Assembly (NCBI GenBank): GCA_018806915.1
Contig: JAGKQI010000069.1
Location: forward strand, 248,001-312,000
DNA length: 64,000 bases
From: Phytophthora colocasiae
Taxonomy: Eukaryota > Oomycota > Peronosporomycetes > Peronosporales > Peronosporaceae
Reading direction: 5' to 3'
Part shown: piece after piece, positions 17,810 to 28,725 of the stretch
Numbering within the stretch: the first letter of the stretch is position 1
Layout: every line of letters starts with the position of its first letter
Translations under genes and position numbers: made by a program
The notes under the pieces: model-generated
What the model saw: only the letters and a program-made list of their open reading frames with translations
Databases searched by the model: none
What the model was told of the DNA's origin: nothing

Positions 17810-20101
17810 TTATAACTTGGACGCAACGGCATCCGCTTCGCGCTTCAAAATCACTTGGTCCGCTTGAATCGCAGTGATAGCCACCGTCGTCACGATATCC
17901 TTCACCGTCGCACCACGACTCAAGTCGTTCACAGGCTTACGCAGACCCTGCAACATCGGACCCATCGCAATGCAACCGGTACTCTGCTGCACCGCCTTGT
18001 ACGTGTTGTTGCCCGTGTTCAGGTCCGGGAAGATCAAAACGTTCGCCTGACCACCCACCTTCGCACCACTAGGAATGGCCTTCAGCTTCGTCTTCGCGAT
18101 CGACTCGTCCACTGCCGCGTCGTACTGGATCGGACCGTAGATGTCCAGGTCCGGACGCAGCTCCTGCGCAATCTTCGTCGCCTCACGCACCTTGTCGATG
18201 ATCGGACCCGAGTTCGAGTCACCCGTGGCGTACGACAGCAGCGCCACCTTTGGGATCAGTCCGAACGCCTCTGCACTCTCAGCGCTCGTCACTGCGATCT
18301 GAGCAAGATCCTGCGCGCTAGGGTCGGTGTTCACGGCGCAGTCACCGTAAATGCGCACACCGTCCTCGAGACACATGAAGAAGACACTTGAAACAATGGG
18401 TCGGTTAGGCGCCGTCTTGATCAGCTGTAGAGCGGGGCGAATAGTGTTGGCTGTGGTGTGGCAGGCACCAGAGACCATACCATCGGCATCACCAAGCTCT
18501 ACCATCATAGTTCCGAAGCACGTTTCCTCGAGAACGGCATCACGAGCCGATTCACGAGTCACACCCTTGTGTTTGCGCTTCTCGAAGTAGCAGTCGATGT
18601 AGTGCTCGAGCAGGTCACTGTCGGCCGTACGCACAATGTTGGCAGCAGACAGGTCGAGGTTCAGTGACTTGGCGTGACGCTCGATGTCGTTCGGGTTACC
18701 GAGAATCGTAACCTTGGCGAGCTTCTGACGCAGCACCTGGTCGGCCGCCTGCAGCACACGAATGTCCTCACCCTCCGTTAAAACGATGTGGCGCTTCACG
18801 GCGCGGGACTTGCTGAACAGGAAGTGCTGGAACTGCTTGGGCGAGCGGTTGACAACCATTCCTTCGTCCAGTTCACCAATGAGGCCCTCCTTGCCAACGA
18901 ACTCGTCGAAAAGCTGCTTGGAGCGGTCGATCTTCAGCTGACTGGTAGGTAGAATGTCTGTGGTTACCTTTGTAAACTTGTCAGCCGTCGTGAACGTATC
19001 CTCCGGCACTGAGAAGATAGGGATCGAGAGTCCAGTCTTGTCTAGAGCCTCCACGCCCTGTAGGATCTCCTGGGTGTTGCTGTGCGGGTAACTCCCGTTC
19101 GTCAAGACGATTGCAGAGACGTTGGGCAGGATGCCAGGCAGACGCGAGGCCATGAGACCAAGCATCACGTCCGACCGGTCTGCCGAAGTGATGACCAGAG
19201 CGCCATCCTTGTAGTTCTTTAGGTGGGCGAACAGGTCCTTGAGAGCACTCGTAGCCACGACAGCTGACGTTACCACAACGTTGTTAGGGATGGCTTTAGT
19301 GCCGAAGAGCTGAGTAGCTCCAAGCTGGTGGGTCACTTCATTCAAACGCTTGGAGGCGATGAAATCGTCCTTAGGCAGGAAACCAAGGAACTGCAGGTCC
19401 TTCTCCGCCAACTTTGAGCGCAGATCTTCACGCAAACCCTTCGGGTCCTTGGTGTTGACACGGTTAGCGATGTTACCGATGAAACTGAGGCCAGCGCCAG
19501 TCACTTGGTCTTCATTCAACGCTGTACGGGACAGGATCTCCTCCAACAGCTCTCCGTTGGTATTCGCCGATTCACTAAAGTCCGAAATGGTCAGAACGGG
19601 AGAACCAATGGCTTTGGCGATGTCCACGTTGATCTTCCAGCTCATAGAGCTCTCGTGCTTGGAGATCTGCGATCCCTCAATGATCATAAAGTCGTGACCT
19701 TCACGACAGGCTTCAAAGCGGTCAAGAATCTCCTCCACCAGGTCGTCCTCCTTGCCATTAAGCCAACTCTCAATAGCACGTTCACTTGTGACACCGTACA
19801 GCTGATTCACCTCCTTGTTAAGCCCCAGCTGCTCGCGCATGACTTCCACGTGGTGGTCGGCCATACTCGACTCCTTGCTGGGTTGAATAGGGCGGAAATA
19901 ACCCACACGCGAGAACTTTTGCTCCAAAGTATTGGCCAGACCAATAAGCACCGGCGCAGTCTTGTTGGTCATTTCGGTGGACGTCACAAACAGCTTGTCA
20001 ATAGGGACTTTACCCTGTGCAATAGCAGCAGCAGTCAAAGCGCGGCGTTGGGGGCGAACAGCCGTGGCCGTCCGGCGGATGGTGTTGCGCAGCGTCCACA
20101 T
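17810..20101 (-). CDS. pta: Phosphate acetyltransferase, mitochondrial-type, 763 aa (copy 1)
   Basis: The start at 20101 was chosen because MWTLRNTIRRTATAVRPQRR is an Arg-rich mitochondrial-type presequence also found in the other two copies; an in-frame ATG at 20245 would add 48 unrelated residues. The order is a dethiobiotin-synthase-like N-terminal domain (about 35-250), a DRTGG-type middle domain (about 260-390), and the C-terminal PTA_PTB catalytic domain (about 430-760) with VLTEGEDIRVLQAAD, DADGMVSGACHTTANT and VFPDLNTGNNTYKAVQ-like blocks (here LIFPDLNTGNNTYK). Phosphate acetyltransferase converts acetyl-CoA and phosphate to acetyl phosphate and CoA. Its length matches long bacterial Pta. 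It is more diverged from copies 2 and 3 in the N-terminal half, while the last 200 residues are almost the same, which suggests gene conversion. Confidence 0.93.
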   Translation of the reverse strand: MWTLRNTIRRTATAVRPQRRALTAAAIAQGKVPIDKLFVTSTEMTNKTAPVLIGLANTLEQKFSRVGYFRPIQPSKESSMADHHVEVMREQLGLNKEVNQLYGVTSERAIESWLNGKEDDLVEEILDRFEACREGHDFMIIEGSQISKHESSMSWKINVDIAKAIGSPVLTISDFSESANTNGELLEEILSRTALNEDQVTGAGLSFIGNIANRVNTKDPKGLREDLRSKLAEKDLQFLGFLPKDDFIASKRLNEVTHQLGATQLFGTKAIPNNVVVTSAVVATSALKDLFAHLKNYKDGALVITSADRSDVMLGLMASRLPGILPNVSAIVLTNGSYPHSNTQEILQGVEALDKTGLSIPIFSVPEDTFTTADKFTKVTTDILPTSQLKIDRSKQLFDEFVGKEGLIGELDEGMVVNRSPKQFQHFLFSKSRAVKRHIVLTEGEDIRVLQAADQVLRQKLAKVTILGNPNDIERHAKSLNLDLSAANIVRTADSDLLEHYIDCYFEKRKHKGVTRESARDAVLEETCFGTMMVELGDADGMVSGACHTTANTIRPALQLIKTAPNRPIVSSVFFMCLEDGVRIYGDCAVNTDPSAQDLAQIAVTSAESAEAFGLIPKVALLSYATGDSNSGPIIDKVREATKIAQELRPDLDIYGPIQYDAAVDESIAKTKLKAIPSGAKVGGQANVLIFPDLNTGNNTYKAVQQSTGCIAMGPMLQGLRKPVNDLSRGATVKDIVTTVAITAIQADQVILKREADAVASKL

Positions 20102-20439
20102 GGTTCGGTGGGAGTGTCCGTCGGCGGTACTGGTCCTTGGGGCTTGGGTGGCAAATCCGCAACTGACGGAGACATTTGGCTGGATCGGCGGCGTCGTTGC
20201 AAAGCAACGAGCGACGTCACCAGTCCCATCCACCATCTCGCTCACGATTCCGCCATTGACTTGGGTTCAGTATGCTGGACCGCTAAAACCGGTCGGGATA
20301 AAGAAAGCGCGTCACCCGACACCAAGCACCAATGGTTTTGACAAAAGATGTATCGATAGATGACTGCGATTGAACACTGTATGGATGGTGTTGTACCAAC
20401 TTGGAGAAACTGACGGTTGTAAGGTACAACTTTTGAGAA

Positions 20440-21263
20440 TTCAAAAATGTGACAGACATTGACAGGTGGTCCCTTAAAGAAATGGTTTACACATATTCTT
20501 TACGGCTTAAAGCTTCTTGAGCGAAGAGGTCAACGGAAGCACCGAGCACATTTTGCAGCAGCAACTACATGTAGGGAGGAAGCAAGTGAATGACATCGCC
20601 AGAGCTAAGAAAGATCTGAATACAAGATTGGATCACCCAGCTCCAGCAATCGATCGAGATGGAGATGGTTACTGGGGGCCTGCAACGTGGGGAGATTTTG
20701 AACGATGGCTCGACGTCAACGACGGACGCATGCGGCGGTGGGTATTTGAGCCTCTTAATGACGGCACGGGCAAAGGAAGAGTGGTAGTCTACGGCCAGTC
20801 GACATTTGCCCACGGAAAGCAGTACAATTCAAACAGAGGGCTACATCAAAAAGAGAACAAGTAACCTGCATCACAGGAAGTTTTGCAAGAGCCAAAATGC
20901 CAGTTTAAGACCTGTCGATCGTTGGAAGAATCTTCGTGCCAAGCTCCAGCGCTGGATGGACCCCGCGTATTCTTCCGTTCAAAATGGCTATAGGGATCAA
21001 GATTTTCGCTGGACCAGTCACTTTGTGCCATCTTGCACCAACGTGACCACCCGATCCAAGAAGTGGAAGGAGAAAAAGCGCGAACTGGTGGCCCATTGCA
21101 ATGGTTTCTCAAAATCGATTTGAGTCATTTATGTTGACCCTATGCTATCAGCTAACCATTTCAGGGTGCGTACATGTACACGACAACACGCGAGATTCAT
21201 TTTGGGCACGTGGCAGCCGCGTGCCAATGAATCGTGGAGTCGGGTGGACGGATTCTGTCTTCA
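20440..21263 (+). pseudogene. Decayed copy of the 35427-36350 hypothetical gene
   Basis: Reading plus strand, 20517-20864 matches the start of the protein coded at 35427-36350: ARAKKDLNTRLDHPAPAIDRD, WGDFERWLDVNDGRMRRWVFE, GKGRVVVYGQSTFAH. The frame then breaks at a stop near 20864, large internal parts are deleted, and the later RAKLQRWMDPAYSSVQ block reappears in other frames around 20930-21000. The homology starts near AATGTGACAGACATTG (20445) and ends near 21263. No intact start codon for the conserved N-terminus is present. This copy is therefore read as a relic of the same duplicated block. Confidence 0.8.
21194..21233. repeat. Inverted repeat (hairpin)
   Basis: Arms GATTCATT...AATGAATC with an inner GGCACG...CGTGCC stem. 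The homologous site at 35261-35300 has a stronger, perfect 9-bp inner stem. Confidence 0.75.
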
Positions 21264-24200
21264 TCTTCAGCCGTGACAAAAGCACCGTCACCGCGGCGTA
21301 TTGCTGGTACTGTATGATTCGGTAACACGCTTCGGTTCATATCCGCCCACCGTCGGGACTTTCAACATTTCACTTCTTGCCACTAGCCTCTGCTTCGCGC
21401 TTCAAAATCACTTGGTCGGCTTGAATCGCCGTGATAGCCACCGTCGTCACGATATCCTTCACCGTCGCACCACGACTCAAGTCGTTCACAGGCTTACGCA
21501 GACCCTGCAACATCGGACCCATCGCAATGCAACCGGTACTCTGCTGCACCGCCTTGTACGTGTTGTTGCCCGTGTTCAGGTCCGGGAAGATCAAAACGTT
21601 CGCCTGACCACCCACCTTCGCACCACTAGGAATGGCCTTCAGCTTCGTCTTCGCGATCGACTCGTCCACTGCCGCGTCGTACTGAATCGGGCCGTAGATA
21701 TCCAGGTCCGGACGCAGCTCCTGCGCAATCTTCGTCGCCTCACGCACCTTGTCGATGATCGGACCCGAGTTCGAGTCACCCGTGGCGTACGACAGCAGCG
21801 CCACCTTTGGGATCAGCCCGAACGCCTCTGCACTCTCAGCACTCGTCACTGCAATCTGAGCCAGATCCTGCGCGCTCGGGTCGGTGTTCACGGCGCAGTC
21901 ACCGTAAATGCGCACACCGTCCTCGAGACACATGAAGAAGATGCTGGAAACAATGGGTCGGTTGGGTGTCGTCTTGATTAGCTGAAGAGCGGGGCGAATA
22001 GTGTTGGCTGTGGTGTGGCAGGCACCGGAGACCATACCATCGGCATCGCCCAGCTCCACCATTAACGTACCGAAGTAGGTTTCGTCCTTACAGTAGTCAC
22101 GAGCCAACTCCCTGGTCACACCCTTGTGTTTCCGCTTCTCGTAGAAATAGTCGACGTATTTCTCCAATAAGTCACTGTCTGACGGTCGAACGATGTTAGC
22201 ACGGGATAGATCGAGATTTGTCGTCTTGGCATTAAGCAGGATCTCGTCAGGGTCGCCAAGAATCGTGATCTTCGACAGGTTTTGACGTAGAATTTGATCA
22301 GCTGCCTGCAACACACGGATGTCCTCGCCCTCCGTCAACACAATGTGACGCTGTACCGCACGTGACTTACTGAACAGGAAGTGCTGAAATTGCTTGGGTG
22401 AGCGGTTGACAACCATTCCTTCGTCCAGCTCACCGATCAGCATCTCCTTCTCAACGAATTCGTCAAAGAGCTGCTTCGAACGGTCGATTTTCAGCTTGCT
22501 TGTTGGCAGAATATCAGTCGATACCTTTGCGAAACCATCCGCAGTCGAGAACGTGTCGTTTGGCGTTGAGAAAATCGGAAGAGAGAGTCCAGTCTTATCA
22601 AGTGACTCCACACCCTTGAGGATCTCCTGTGTGTTGCTGTGGGGATAGTTACCGTTGGTAAGGACGATGGCCGAAATGTTAGGCAGTACGCCAGGGAGGC
22701 GAGACACCATCAAGCCCAGCATGAGATCAGAGCGATCGCCAGAAGTTATAATCATAGCTCCATCCTTGTACTTCTTCAAATGTGCGAACAGATCTTTCAA
22801 AGCACTAGCAGCCACAACCGCGGACGTCACAACCGCGTCATTATCAATCGAGTTGCCGAAGAGCTGCGTTGCGCCGAGTTGGTGCGTTACCTCATTCAAC
22901 CGCTTTGACGCGATGATCTCATCCATCGGCAAGAAACCCAAGAACGGGATCTCCTTCTCACCCATTTTTTTCTTCAGGTCTGCACGCAAACCATCGGCAT
23001 TCTTGGCACGAACACGGTTGGCAATAGTTCCGAGGTAGTTGAGACCTGCTGCGTCAGCTTGATCCCTGCCCATGACAGTGCGAGAGATCATTTCCTCCAG
23101 TAGCTCTCCATTCTCAGCTGATGAATCACCAAAATCAGCGACCATCAACACTGGAGAGCCAATGGCCTTCGCGATGTCCACATTGATCTTCCAGCTCATG
23201 GCACTCTCGTGCTTGGAGATCTGCGATCCCTCGATAATCATGAAGTCGTGGCCTTTGCGACACTCCTCGTACCTCTCAAGGATTTCCTCCACAATATCAT
23301 CTCCTTTTCCCGTGAGCATCGCCTCCATAGCACGAGTACTGGTGACTCCATAGAGCTGCTCAACGTCTCTGTCAAGCTCGAGCTGCTTCTTCATGACGTC
23401 GACGTGGTGGTCAGCCATACTCGAGTCTTGGCTAGGTTGAATAGGGCGGAAGTAGCCCACACGCGTGAACTTTTGCTCCAATACATGGGCCAGACCAATA
23501 AGCACAGGCGCCGTCTTCTTTGTCACTTCAGTGGACGTCACATATAAATTCTCAATAGGCACTTTGCCCTGGGACATAGCAGCGGCCGTCAGTGCGCGAC
23601 TGTTGGCCTTCGCCACACCCAAGGCGGAGCGACGGAGTGAGCGGCGGAGCGTCCACATGATGCGAGAGAGGAGGAAGGAAGGATCGACGGAGTCTTCGGG
23701 TGCGCAGTAGCCGGCAAATCCGCAACTGATGAGACTTGTGAGGGGGTCGCAGCCAACTTCAACGAGGAGTGATGGTCATTTTGACTTGGAGTTTGTATGG
23801 GCAGCAAAGATGCGGCGACGGAAGTGCGTCACCCAGACAGGACTACGGTAGCATCTGGACCAAGTGTCTTGATACAGATGCTCGTCATTTGTCGACACGC
23901 AGGCCAAAACGATGGACTTGATCCTCTCCGTCTATACAAACTGAAGCGGGCGCTTCAGTTCTGAGGGTTCCTCAGTATTTCGCGTTGAAAAGAAGAAGAA
24001 TTTGAGCATGGAGAGAAATCGCTGCGGCAGTTTTTGGCCGAGTGTTTGGATGTTTAACAGTTCAAGTTGGAGTGGCCATGCACTTGCAATGCTGCTGGCA
24101 GGGCTTGATTTGCAAGTGCTGGTGTCTTGCGTATCATCGGGCAGGACGGGGTCATCTTGCGTATCAAGCGAACCAGGCAAGTAAAACACGGTGTTAACAC

Positions 24201-24354
24201 CGTGGAGATTGCGCTTGTTCCTTTGACAGGTTCTTCGCTTTTACTGTACAATGTAGTGTTGCTGCTCAACATCAAAGGATCCTAGAAGTACAGATTGCAA
24301 TTACAGTTTTATTCATAGTAGTTCATTGTAGAAAGTATATTATATTCTTCATTG
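21264..24354 (-). repeat. Duplicated block B (copy with pta copy 2)
   Basis: About 3.1 kb that matches 36376-39397 in inverted orientation, covering the whole pta gene plus about 700 bp upstream. The match ends sharply at TCTTCAG (21264) and at TTCTTCATTG (24354). Confidence 0.85.
21370..23658 (-). CDS. pta: Phosphate acetyltransferase, mitochondrial-type, 762 aa (copy 2)
   Basis: An intact frame from MWTLRRSLRRSALGVAKANS, an Arg/Ser-rich mitochondrial-type presequence, to EAEASGKK. It has the same three-domain layout as copy 1: dethiobiotin-synthetase-like, DRTGG and PTA_PTB, with VLTEGEDIRVLQAAD and DADGMVSGACHTTANT in the catalytic domain. It would make acetyl phosphate from acetyl-CoA in the mitochondrion, or run in reverse; acetate kinase, its usual partner, is not in this window. 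It is nearly identical to the frameshifted copy 3 and could be its source. It is divergent from the decayed hypothetical gene on its 3' side and from the ABC transporter on its 5' side. Confidence 0.93.
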   Translation of the reverse strand: MWTLRRSLRRSALGVAKANSRALTAAAMSQGKVPIENLYVTSTEVTKKTAPVLIGLAHVLEQKFTRVGYFRPIQPSQDSSMADHHVDVMKKQLELDRDVEQLYGVTSTRAMEAMLTGKGDDIVEEILERYEECRKGHDFMIIEGSQISKHESAMSWKINVDIAKAIGSPVLMVADFGDSSAENGELLEEMISRTVMGRDQADAAGLNYLGTIANRVRAKNADGLRADLKKKMGEKEIPFLGFLPMDEIIASKRLNEVTHQLGATQLFGNSIDNDAVVTSAVVAASALKDLFAHLKKYKDGAMIITSGDRSDLMLGLMVSRLPGVLPNISAIVLTNGNYPHSNTQEILKGVESLDKTGLSLPIFSTPNDTFSTADGFAKVSTDILPTSKLKIDRSKQLFDEFVEKEMLIGELDEGMVVNRSPKQFQHFLFSKSRAVQRHIVLTEGEDIRVLQAADQILRQNLSKITILGDPDEILLNAKTTNLDLSRANIVRPSDSDLLEKYVDYFYEKRKHKGVTRELARDYCKDETYFGTLMVELGDADGMVSGACHTTANTIRPALQLIKTTPNRPIVSSIFFMCLEDGVRIYGDCAVNTDPSAQDLAQIAVTSAESAEAFGLIPKVALLSYATGDSNSGPIIDKVREATKIAQELRPDLDIYGPIQYDAAVDESIAKTKLKAIPSGAKVGGQANVLIFPDLNTGNNTYKAVQQSTGCIAMGPMLQGLRKPVNDLSRGATVKDIVTTVAITAIQADQVILKREAEASGKK

Positions 24355-24566
24355 GTATCGATCCAAGTTGATGCCAACACATTCGCAACTTCACCCCATG
24401 CTAAATCCAGAACAGTATCGACATGCACCTCAGAATAGGAATACGTATTGGTTCTGGACAACCACTATCGTTTAGTTTCGAACTAGCAAGAAGAAGGAGA
24501 AGAAGAAGGTGAAACACACGAGTGGGTTCCTTTTAGTATCGGGTTGAGAGCTACAAGTCGTACAAG

Positions 24567-27500
24567 ATGAGTTGGCTGCCTCCAGAACCCGAGATCACTC
24601 CACCAGAAGGAGAACCATCAGTGCGTGGAGATCGTCTTCGAACTCTCAGTATTCGGAACATTCAAGACCCCTACGTGAATAGAGAACGTTTTGAGACCAT
24701 GGCCAGTCGATATAGTACTCTCGACACTGACAACCTCAATACGATGCTCAACGGAGGACTCGAGCGATTCTACAAGAAATACCATCACTTGTCACGGAAG
24801 AGTAATCTTCAACTCCCAACACCTGAAGCGATTTTCCAAGACCTGTCGTTTTCAGTGCAAGTGCCTGCTAGTACAGGTAGTCACGACACGGTGGGCACTC
24901 ACTTGGCGCGGATCTTCACCCCTTGGAAAAGACCACCGATGGTTACCAAGCACGTACTGCACCCGATGACAGGTATCATTAAACCCGGCTCCATGACGCT
25001 GCTGCTGGCTAACCCCGGTGCCGGTAAATCAACATTTCTTAAAGCTCTGGCTGGTAAGTTGCAAAACAATTCGAAGACGGATATTGGAGGACAGATCCTT
25101 TACGCAGGTAAGAAAGGTGATGAAATCGATCTCACCAAGCTAGTAGGTTTAGTAGACCAAACGGATAACCACATCCCAACTCTAACCGTGCGGGAAACCT
25201 TCAAGTTCGCGGATATGTGTATGAATGGCCGTCCAGAAGACCAACACGCCGATATGCGCGACATCGCTGCACTGAGAACGGAGCTGTTTCTTCAGATTTT
25301 AGGTCTTGAAAACTGTGCTGATACTGTGGTTGGAAACGCCCTTTTGAGAGGCGTCAGTGGTGGAGAACGCAGACGAGTGACGGTGGGTGAAATGCTGGTT
25401 GGAGGACAGAGTCTTTTCCTGTGTGACGAGATCTCGACGGGTCTTGATAGTGCTGCAACGTTCGATATCGTTAAGGCGCTTCGCACGTGGTGCAAAACCC
25501 TGGGTGGGTCGGTAATTGTTGCGCTTTTACAACCGTCACCCGAAGTGGTAGAGCAGTTTGATGACATTTTGATGCTCAGTGAGGGTCAAATGGTGTACCA
25601 TGGACCTAGGACAGAAATTTTGGCTTATTTTGAGGAACGCGGCTTCAGTTGTCCTCCTCGCGTTGATCCAGCAGACTTTCTCATCGAGGTAACATCGGGA
25701 CGTGGTCAGCAATACGCGAACGGCAACGTACCAAAGCAGTACTTGGCTGTGACTGCCGAAGATTTCAATAGTATCTTCATTCAATCTGGCCTATTCAAGA
25801 AAACTCAAATCAGTCTAAACAAGAGTCTCAATGAGCAAATGTACGGTGGACCTGAGAGCATCAAGAAGGCGAAGCGTATCGTGCGTTTAGCTCCAAAGAC
25901 CAGTGCGGCACAGTTCGGATTGGCTTTCATTCCGAGTACTCTTCTGTTGCTCAACCGGCAGCGATTGATTTGGCTTCGAGATCCTCCAGTTCTTTATGGG
26001 AAGTTGATCGAGGCATTTCTAATTGGGCTTGTGATCAGCATGATGTACTTCAATGCGAAGCGGACGGTGTACTTGAGGATGGTCTTCTTCAGTATTGCAC
26101 TGTTCCAACGACAGGCGTGGCAGCAGATTACTATCTCGTTTCAATTGAGAAAAGTGTTTTACAAGCAGCGACCGCGAAATTTCTTCCGTACTGCGTCGTA
26201 CGTCATTGCAGAGACTGTCGTGCAGATCCCGGTGAACTTGTCAGTATCATTCATCCTGAGCACACTCTTTTACTTCATGAGTGGGCTCACGCGGTCATTC
26301 GAGAAGTTCATCGTGTACTACCTGATCATTGTATGCTTCCAACACGCTGTTGGCGCTTACATTACGATGCTAAGTGCTATTTCTCCCAGTATTACGGCAG
26401 CTCAAGCTCTGGCAGGTCTCTCCGCGTGTTTCTTCCTACTCTTTTCAGGCAACATCATTTTAGCTGATTTGATCCCTAATTACTGGATCTGGGTGTATTG
26501 GTTCAATCCGATCGCCTGGGCTCTACGGAGCTGCATGCTGTCAGAGTTTTCGAGTGATAGGTACAAACCTGAGGAGAGTACCAGATTATTGAACAACTTC
26601 TCCATCTCACAGGGCACGGAGTACATTTGGTTTGGAGTGGGGATGCTGTTAGCGTACTACCTGCTTTTCACGACGTTCAATGGTCTCGCACTTCACTTTA
26701 TTCGTCACGAGAAGCACGCGGGTGTCACCGTTAATGGACAACCACAGTCAGACGTCGTTACTCATGACGAAGTGTTTGTCGAGGTTAATACGCCAGCAAC
26801 TACTGAAGTTACAACGCCCAGAGGTGGTGGTTTAGCATTTACCCCTTCGAATCTGTGTGTCAAAGATTTGGAGTACTTCGTCACTCTACCTTCAGGTGAA
26901 GAGAAGCAACTTCTTCGAGGTGTCACAGCTCATTTCGAGCCTGGTCGAATGGTAGCACTTATGGGTTCTTCTGGAGCTGGCAAAACAACGCTAATGGATG
27001 TGATTGCCGGTCGCAAAACAGGAGGTCGGATTGTGGGGGACATTATGGTGAACGGAGAGCCGAAGAACCCTACCACCTTCAGTCGTATTGCAGCTTATTG
27101 CGAGCAGATGGATATCCACTCCGAAGCTGCTTCCGTCTATGAAGCGTTGGTCTTCTCAGCGAATCTCCGGTTGCCACCAAATTTCACAAAGGATCAACGG
27201 ATGAACCTGGTTCGTGAGACTCTAGATCTGCTGGAGTTGATGCCTATATCTAGTGCAATGATCGGAAATCTGTCGGTCGAGCAGAAGAAACGAGTGACGA
27301 TCGGCGTGGAGGTAGTGGCTAATCCAAGTATCTTGTTCTTGGACGAACCTACAAGTGGTCTGGATGCACGCTCAGCGCTTATTGTTATGCGTGGCGTGCA
27401 GTCCATTGCTCGCACTGGTCGTACCATTTTGTGCACAATTCACCAACCAAGTATCTCAATCTTCGAGCTGTTTGATGGCCTCTTACTCCTGCAACGAGGT

Positions 27501-28628
27501 GGCTATACAGCTTACTTTGGAGATTTGGGTGAGGAATCGAGCAAGATGCTCGACTATTTCGCATCGATCCCCGGAACGCTAGCGATCCGTCCACAATACA
27601 ACCCAGCCACGTACATGATGGAAGTGATCGGCGCTGGAATTGGTCGAGATATGAAAGATTATTCGGAGGAATACAAGATCAGCGACTTGGGGAAAGCGAA
27701 TCGTGAACGTACCTTGGCTCTATGTGAGGTATCAAACGAATTTGTACGTCACTCGACGCTAAACTACACGCCGATCGCCACTGGGTTCTGGAACCAGTTT
27801 AGTTCATTAGCAATGAAGCAACAGCTGACGTACTGGCGCAACCCGCAGTACAACTTCGTGCGGATGTTCCTCTTCCCGTTATATGCTGTGATCTTTGGCA
27901 CAACGTTCTACCAGTTGCCGGAAAATAGTGTGAAGAAGATCAACTCGCACGTCGGTCTCATCTACAACAGTATGGACTTTATCGGAGTGATCAACCTCAT
28001 GACAGTACTGGAAGTCACGTGTGCTGAGCGTGCAGTATTCTACCGCGAACGTATGTCGAACTACTATGGTGCTCTACCCTACAGCTTGTCACTTTGGTTT
28101 GCAGAGGTGCCCTACTTGATGGTGGTGATCACTCTTTTCGTGGTTATCGAGTACTGGTTAGTGGGCTGGAGCCACAACGCTGGGGATTTCTTCTTCTATC
28201 TCTTCATCTTTTACCTCTACACGTCAGCCTGTACGTACATTGGTCAGTGGATGTCCGTGCTGATGCCAAACGAGAAAGTTGCCAACGTGGCCGTTGGAGC
28301 ACTGTCTTGCTTGTGCAACTTGTTCTCGGGTTATTTGGTGCCTCGTCCGATCATGAGGGCAGGCTACAAGTGGTTCCAGTATCTGGTGCCGTCTAGTTAT
28401 TCACTCGCAGCATTGGTTGGAGTGCAGTTTGGCCACAGACAGGATATTATCCTCGTGAGGGCAGGTAACAGTACCGAGGCAATGACGGTGGCTGACTACA
28501 TCGCAGACACGTACGACTTCCGCCCAGAGCTGAAGTACAACTTCATGGCAGGCCTGATCGTGATCTGGGTTGTTCTGCAAGTTGCCATCTTCCTCACGCT
28601 GAAATACGTGAGTCACCTGAAGAGATAA
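24567..28628 (+). CDS. PDR-type ABCG full transporter, 1353 aa
   Basis: A full-size pleiotropic-drug-resistance-type ABC transporter in the reverse order (NBD-TMD)2. NBD1 has Walker A NPGAGKST (residues 149-156), signature VSGGERRRV (263-271) and Walker B FLCDEIS (D287/E288). NBD2 has GSSGAGKTT (800-808), a degenerate signature LSVEQ (902-906) and Walker B ILFLDEPTSGLD (922-933). TM segments form two clusters (about 460-740 and 1090-1350), including the tail WVVLQVAIFLTLKYV. Such proteins export lipophilic compounds, including plant toxins or fungicides, across the plasma membrane; this is family knowledge. The substrate is not visible. The frame is uninterrupted, and ATG 24567 is the first in frame. 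Nearby genes do not suggest a substrate. Confidence 0.93.
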   Translation: MSWLPPEPEITPPEGEPSVRGDRLRTLSIRNIQDPYVNRERFETMASRYSTLDTDNLNTMLNGGLERFYKKYHHLSRKSNLQLPTPEAIFQDLSFSVQVPASTGSHDTVGTHLARIFTPWKRPPMVTKHVLHPMTGIIKPGSMTLLLANPGAGKSTFLKALAGKLQNNSKTDIGGQILYAGKKGDEIDLTKLVGLVDQTDNHIPTLTVRETFKFADMCMNGRPEDQHADMRDIAALRTELFLQILGLENCADTVVGNALLRGVSGGERRRVTVGEMLVGGQSLFLCDEISTGLDSAATFDIVKALRTWCKTLGGSVIVALLQPSPEVVEQFDDILMLSEGQMVYHGPRTEILAYFEERGFSCPPRVDPADFLIEVTSGRGQQYANGNVPKQYLAVTAEDFNSIFIQSGLFKKTQISLNKSLNEQMYGGPESIKKAKRIVRLAPKTSAAQFGLAFIPSTLLLLNRQRLIWLRDPPVLYGKLIEAFLIGLVISMMYFNAKRTVYLRMVFFSIALFQRQAWQQITISFQLRKVFYKQRPRNFFRTASYVIAETVVQIPVNLSVSFILSTLFYFMSGLTRSFEKFIVYYLIIVCFQHAVGAYITMLSAISPSITAAQALAGLSACFFLLFSGNIILADLIPNYWIWVYWFNPIAWALRSCMLSEFSSDRYKPEESTRLLNNFSISQGTEYIWFGVGMLLAYYLLFTTFNGLALHFIRHEKHAGVTVNGQPQSDVVTHDEVFVEVNTPATTEVTTPRGGGLAFTPSNLCVKDLEYFVTLPSGEEKQLLRGVTAHFEPGRMVALMGSSGAGKTTLMDVIAGRKTGGRIVGDIMVNGEPKNPTTFSRIAAYCEQMDIHSEAASVYEALVFSANLRLPPNFTKDQRMNLVRETLDLLELMPISSAMIGNLSVEQKKRVTIGVEVVANPSILFLDEPTSGLDARSALIVMRGVQSIARTGRTILCTIHQPSISIFELFDGLLLLQRGGYTAYFGDLGEESSKMLDYFASIPGTLAIRPQYNPATYMMEVIGAGIGRDMKDYSEEYKISDLGKANRERTLALCEVSNEFVRHSTLNYTPIATGFWNQFSSLAMKQQLTYWRNPQYNFVRMFLFPLYAVIFGTTFYQLPENSVKKINSHVGLIYNSMDFIGVINLMTVLEVTCAERAVFYRERMSNYYGALPYSLSLWFAEVPYLMVVITLFVVIEYWLVGWSHNAGDFFFYLFIFYLYTSACTYIGQWMSVLMPNEKVANVAVGALSCLCNLFSGYLVPRPIMRAGYKWFQYLVPSSYSLAALVGVQFGHRQDIILVRAGNSTEAMTVADYIADTYDFRPELKYNFMAGLIVIWVVLQVAIFLTLKYVSHLKR

Positions 28629-28725
28629 ACTTGCTTAGTATCAGGTCTGCAAATTTCGTATAACTAGCGAGATACTTTTATTTCTTTACAACCAACAACT
28701 ATCTCGTGTTCTCTTCTGCTATTCT

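Noticed and set aside
17855..18391. 178-codon Arg/Thr-rich plus-strand frame (and its counterparts at 21301-21981 and 38681-39250)
   Set aside because: They are antisense shadows of the three pta genes; the repeated His/Arg/Thr composition comes from codon bias.
24054..24275. 73-codon ORF in the block upstream of pta copies 2 and 3
   Set aside because: It is conserved between copies only because the block is a recent duplicate, so conservation is not evidence for coding.
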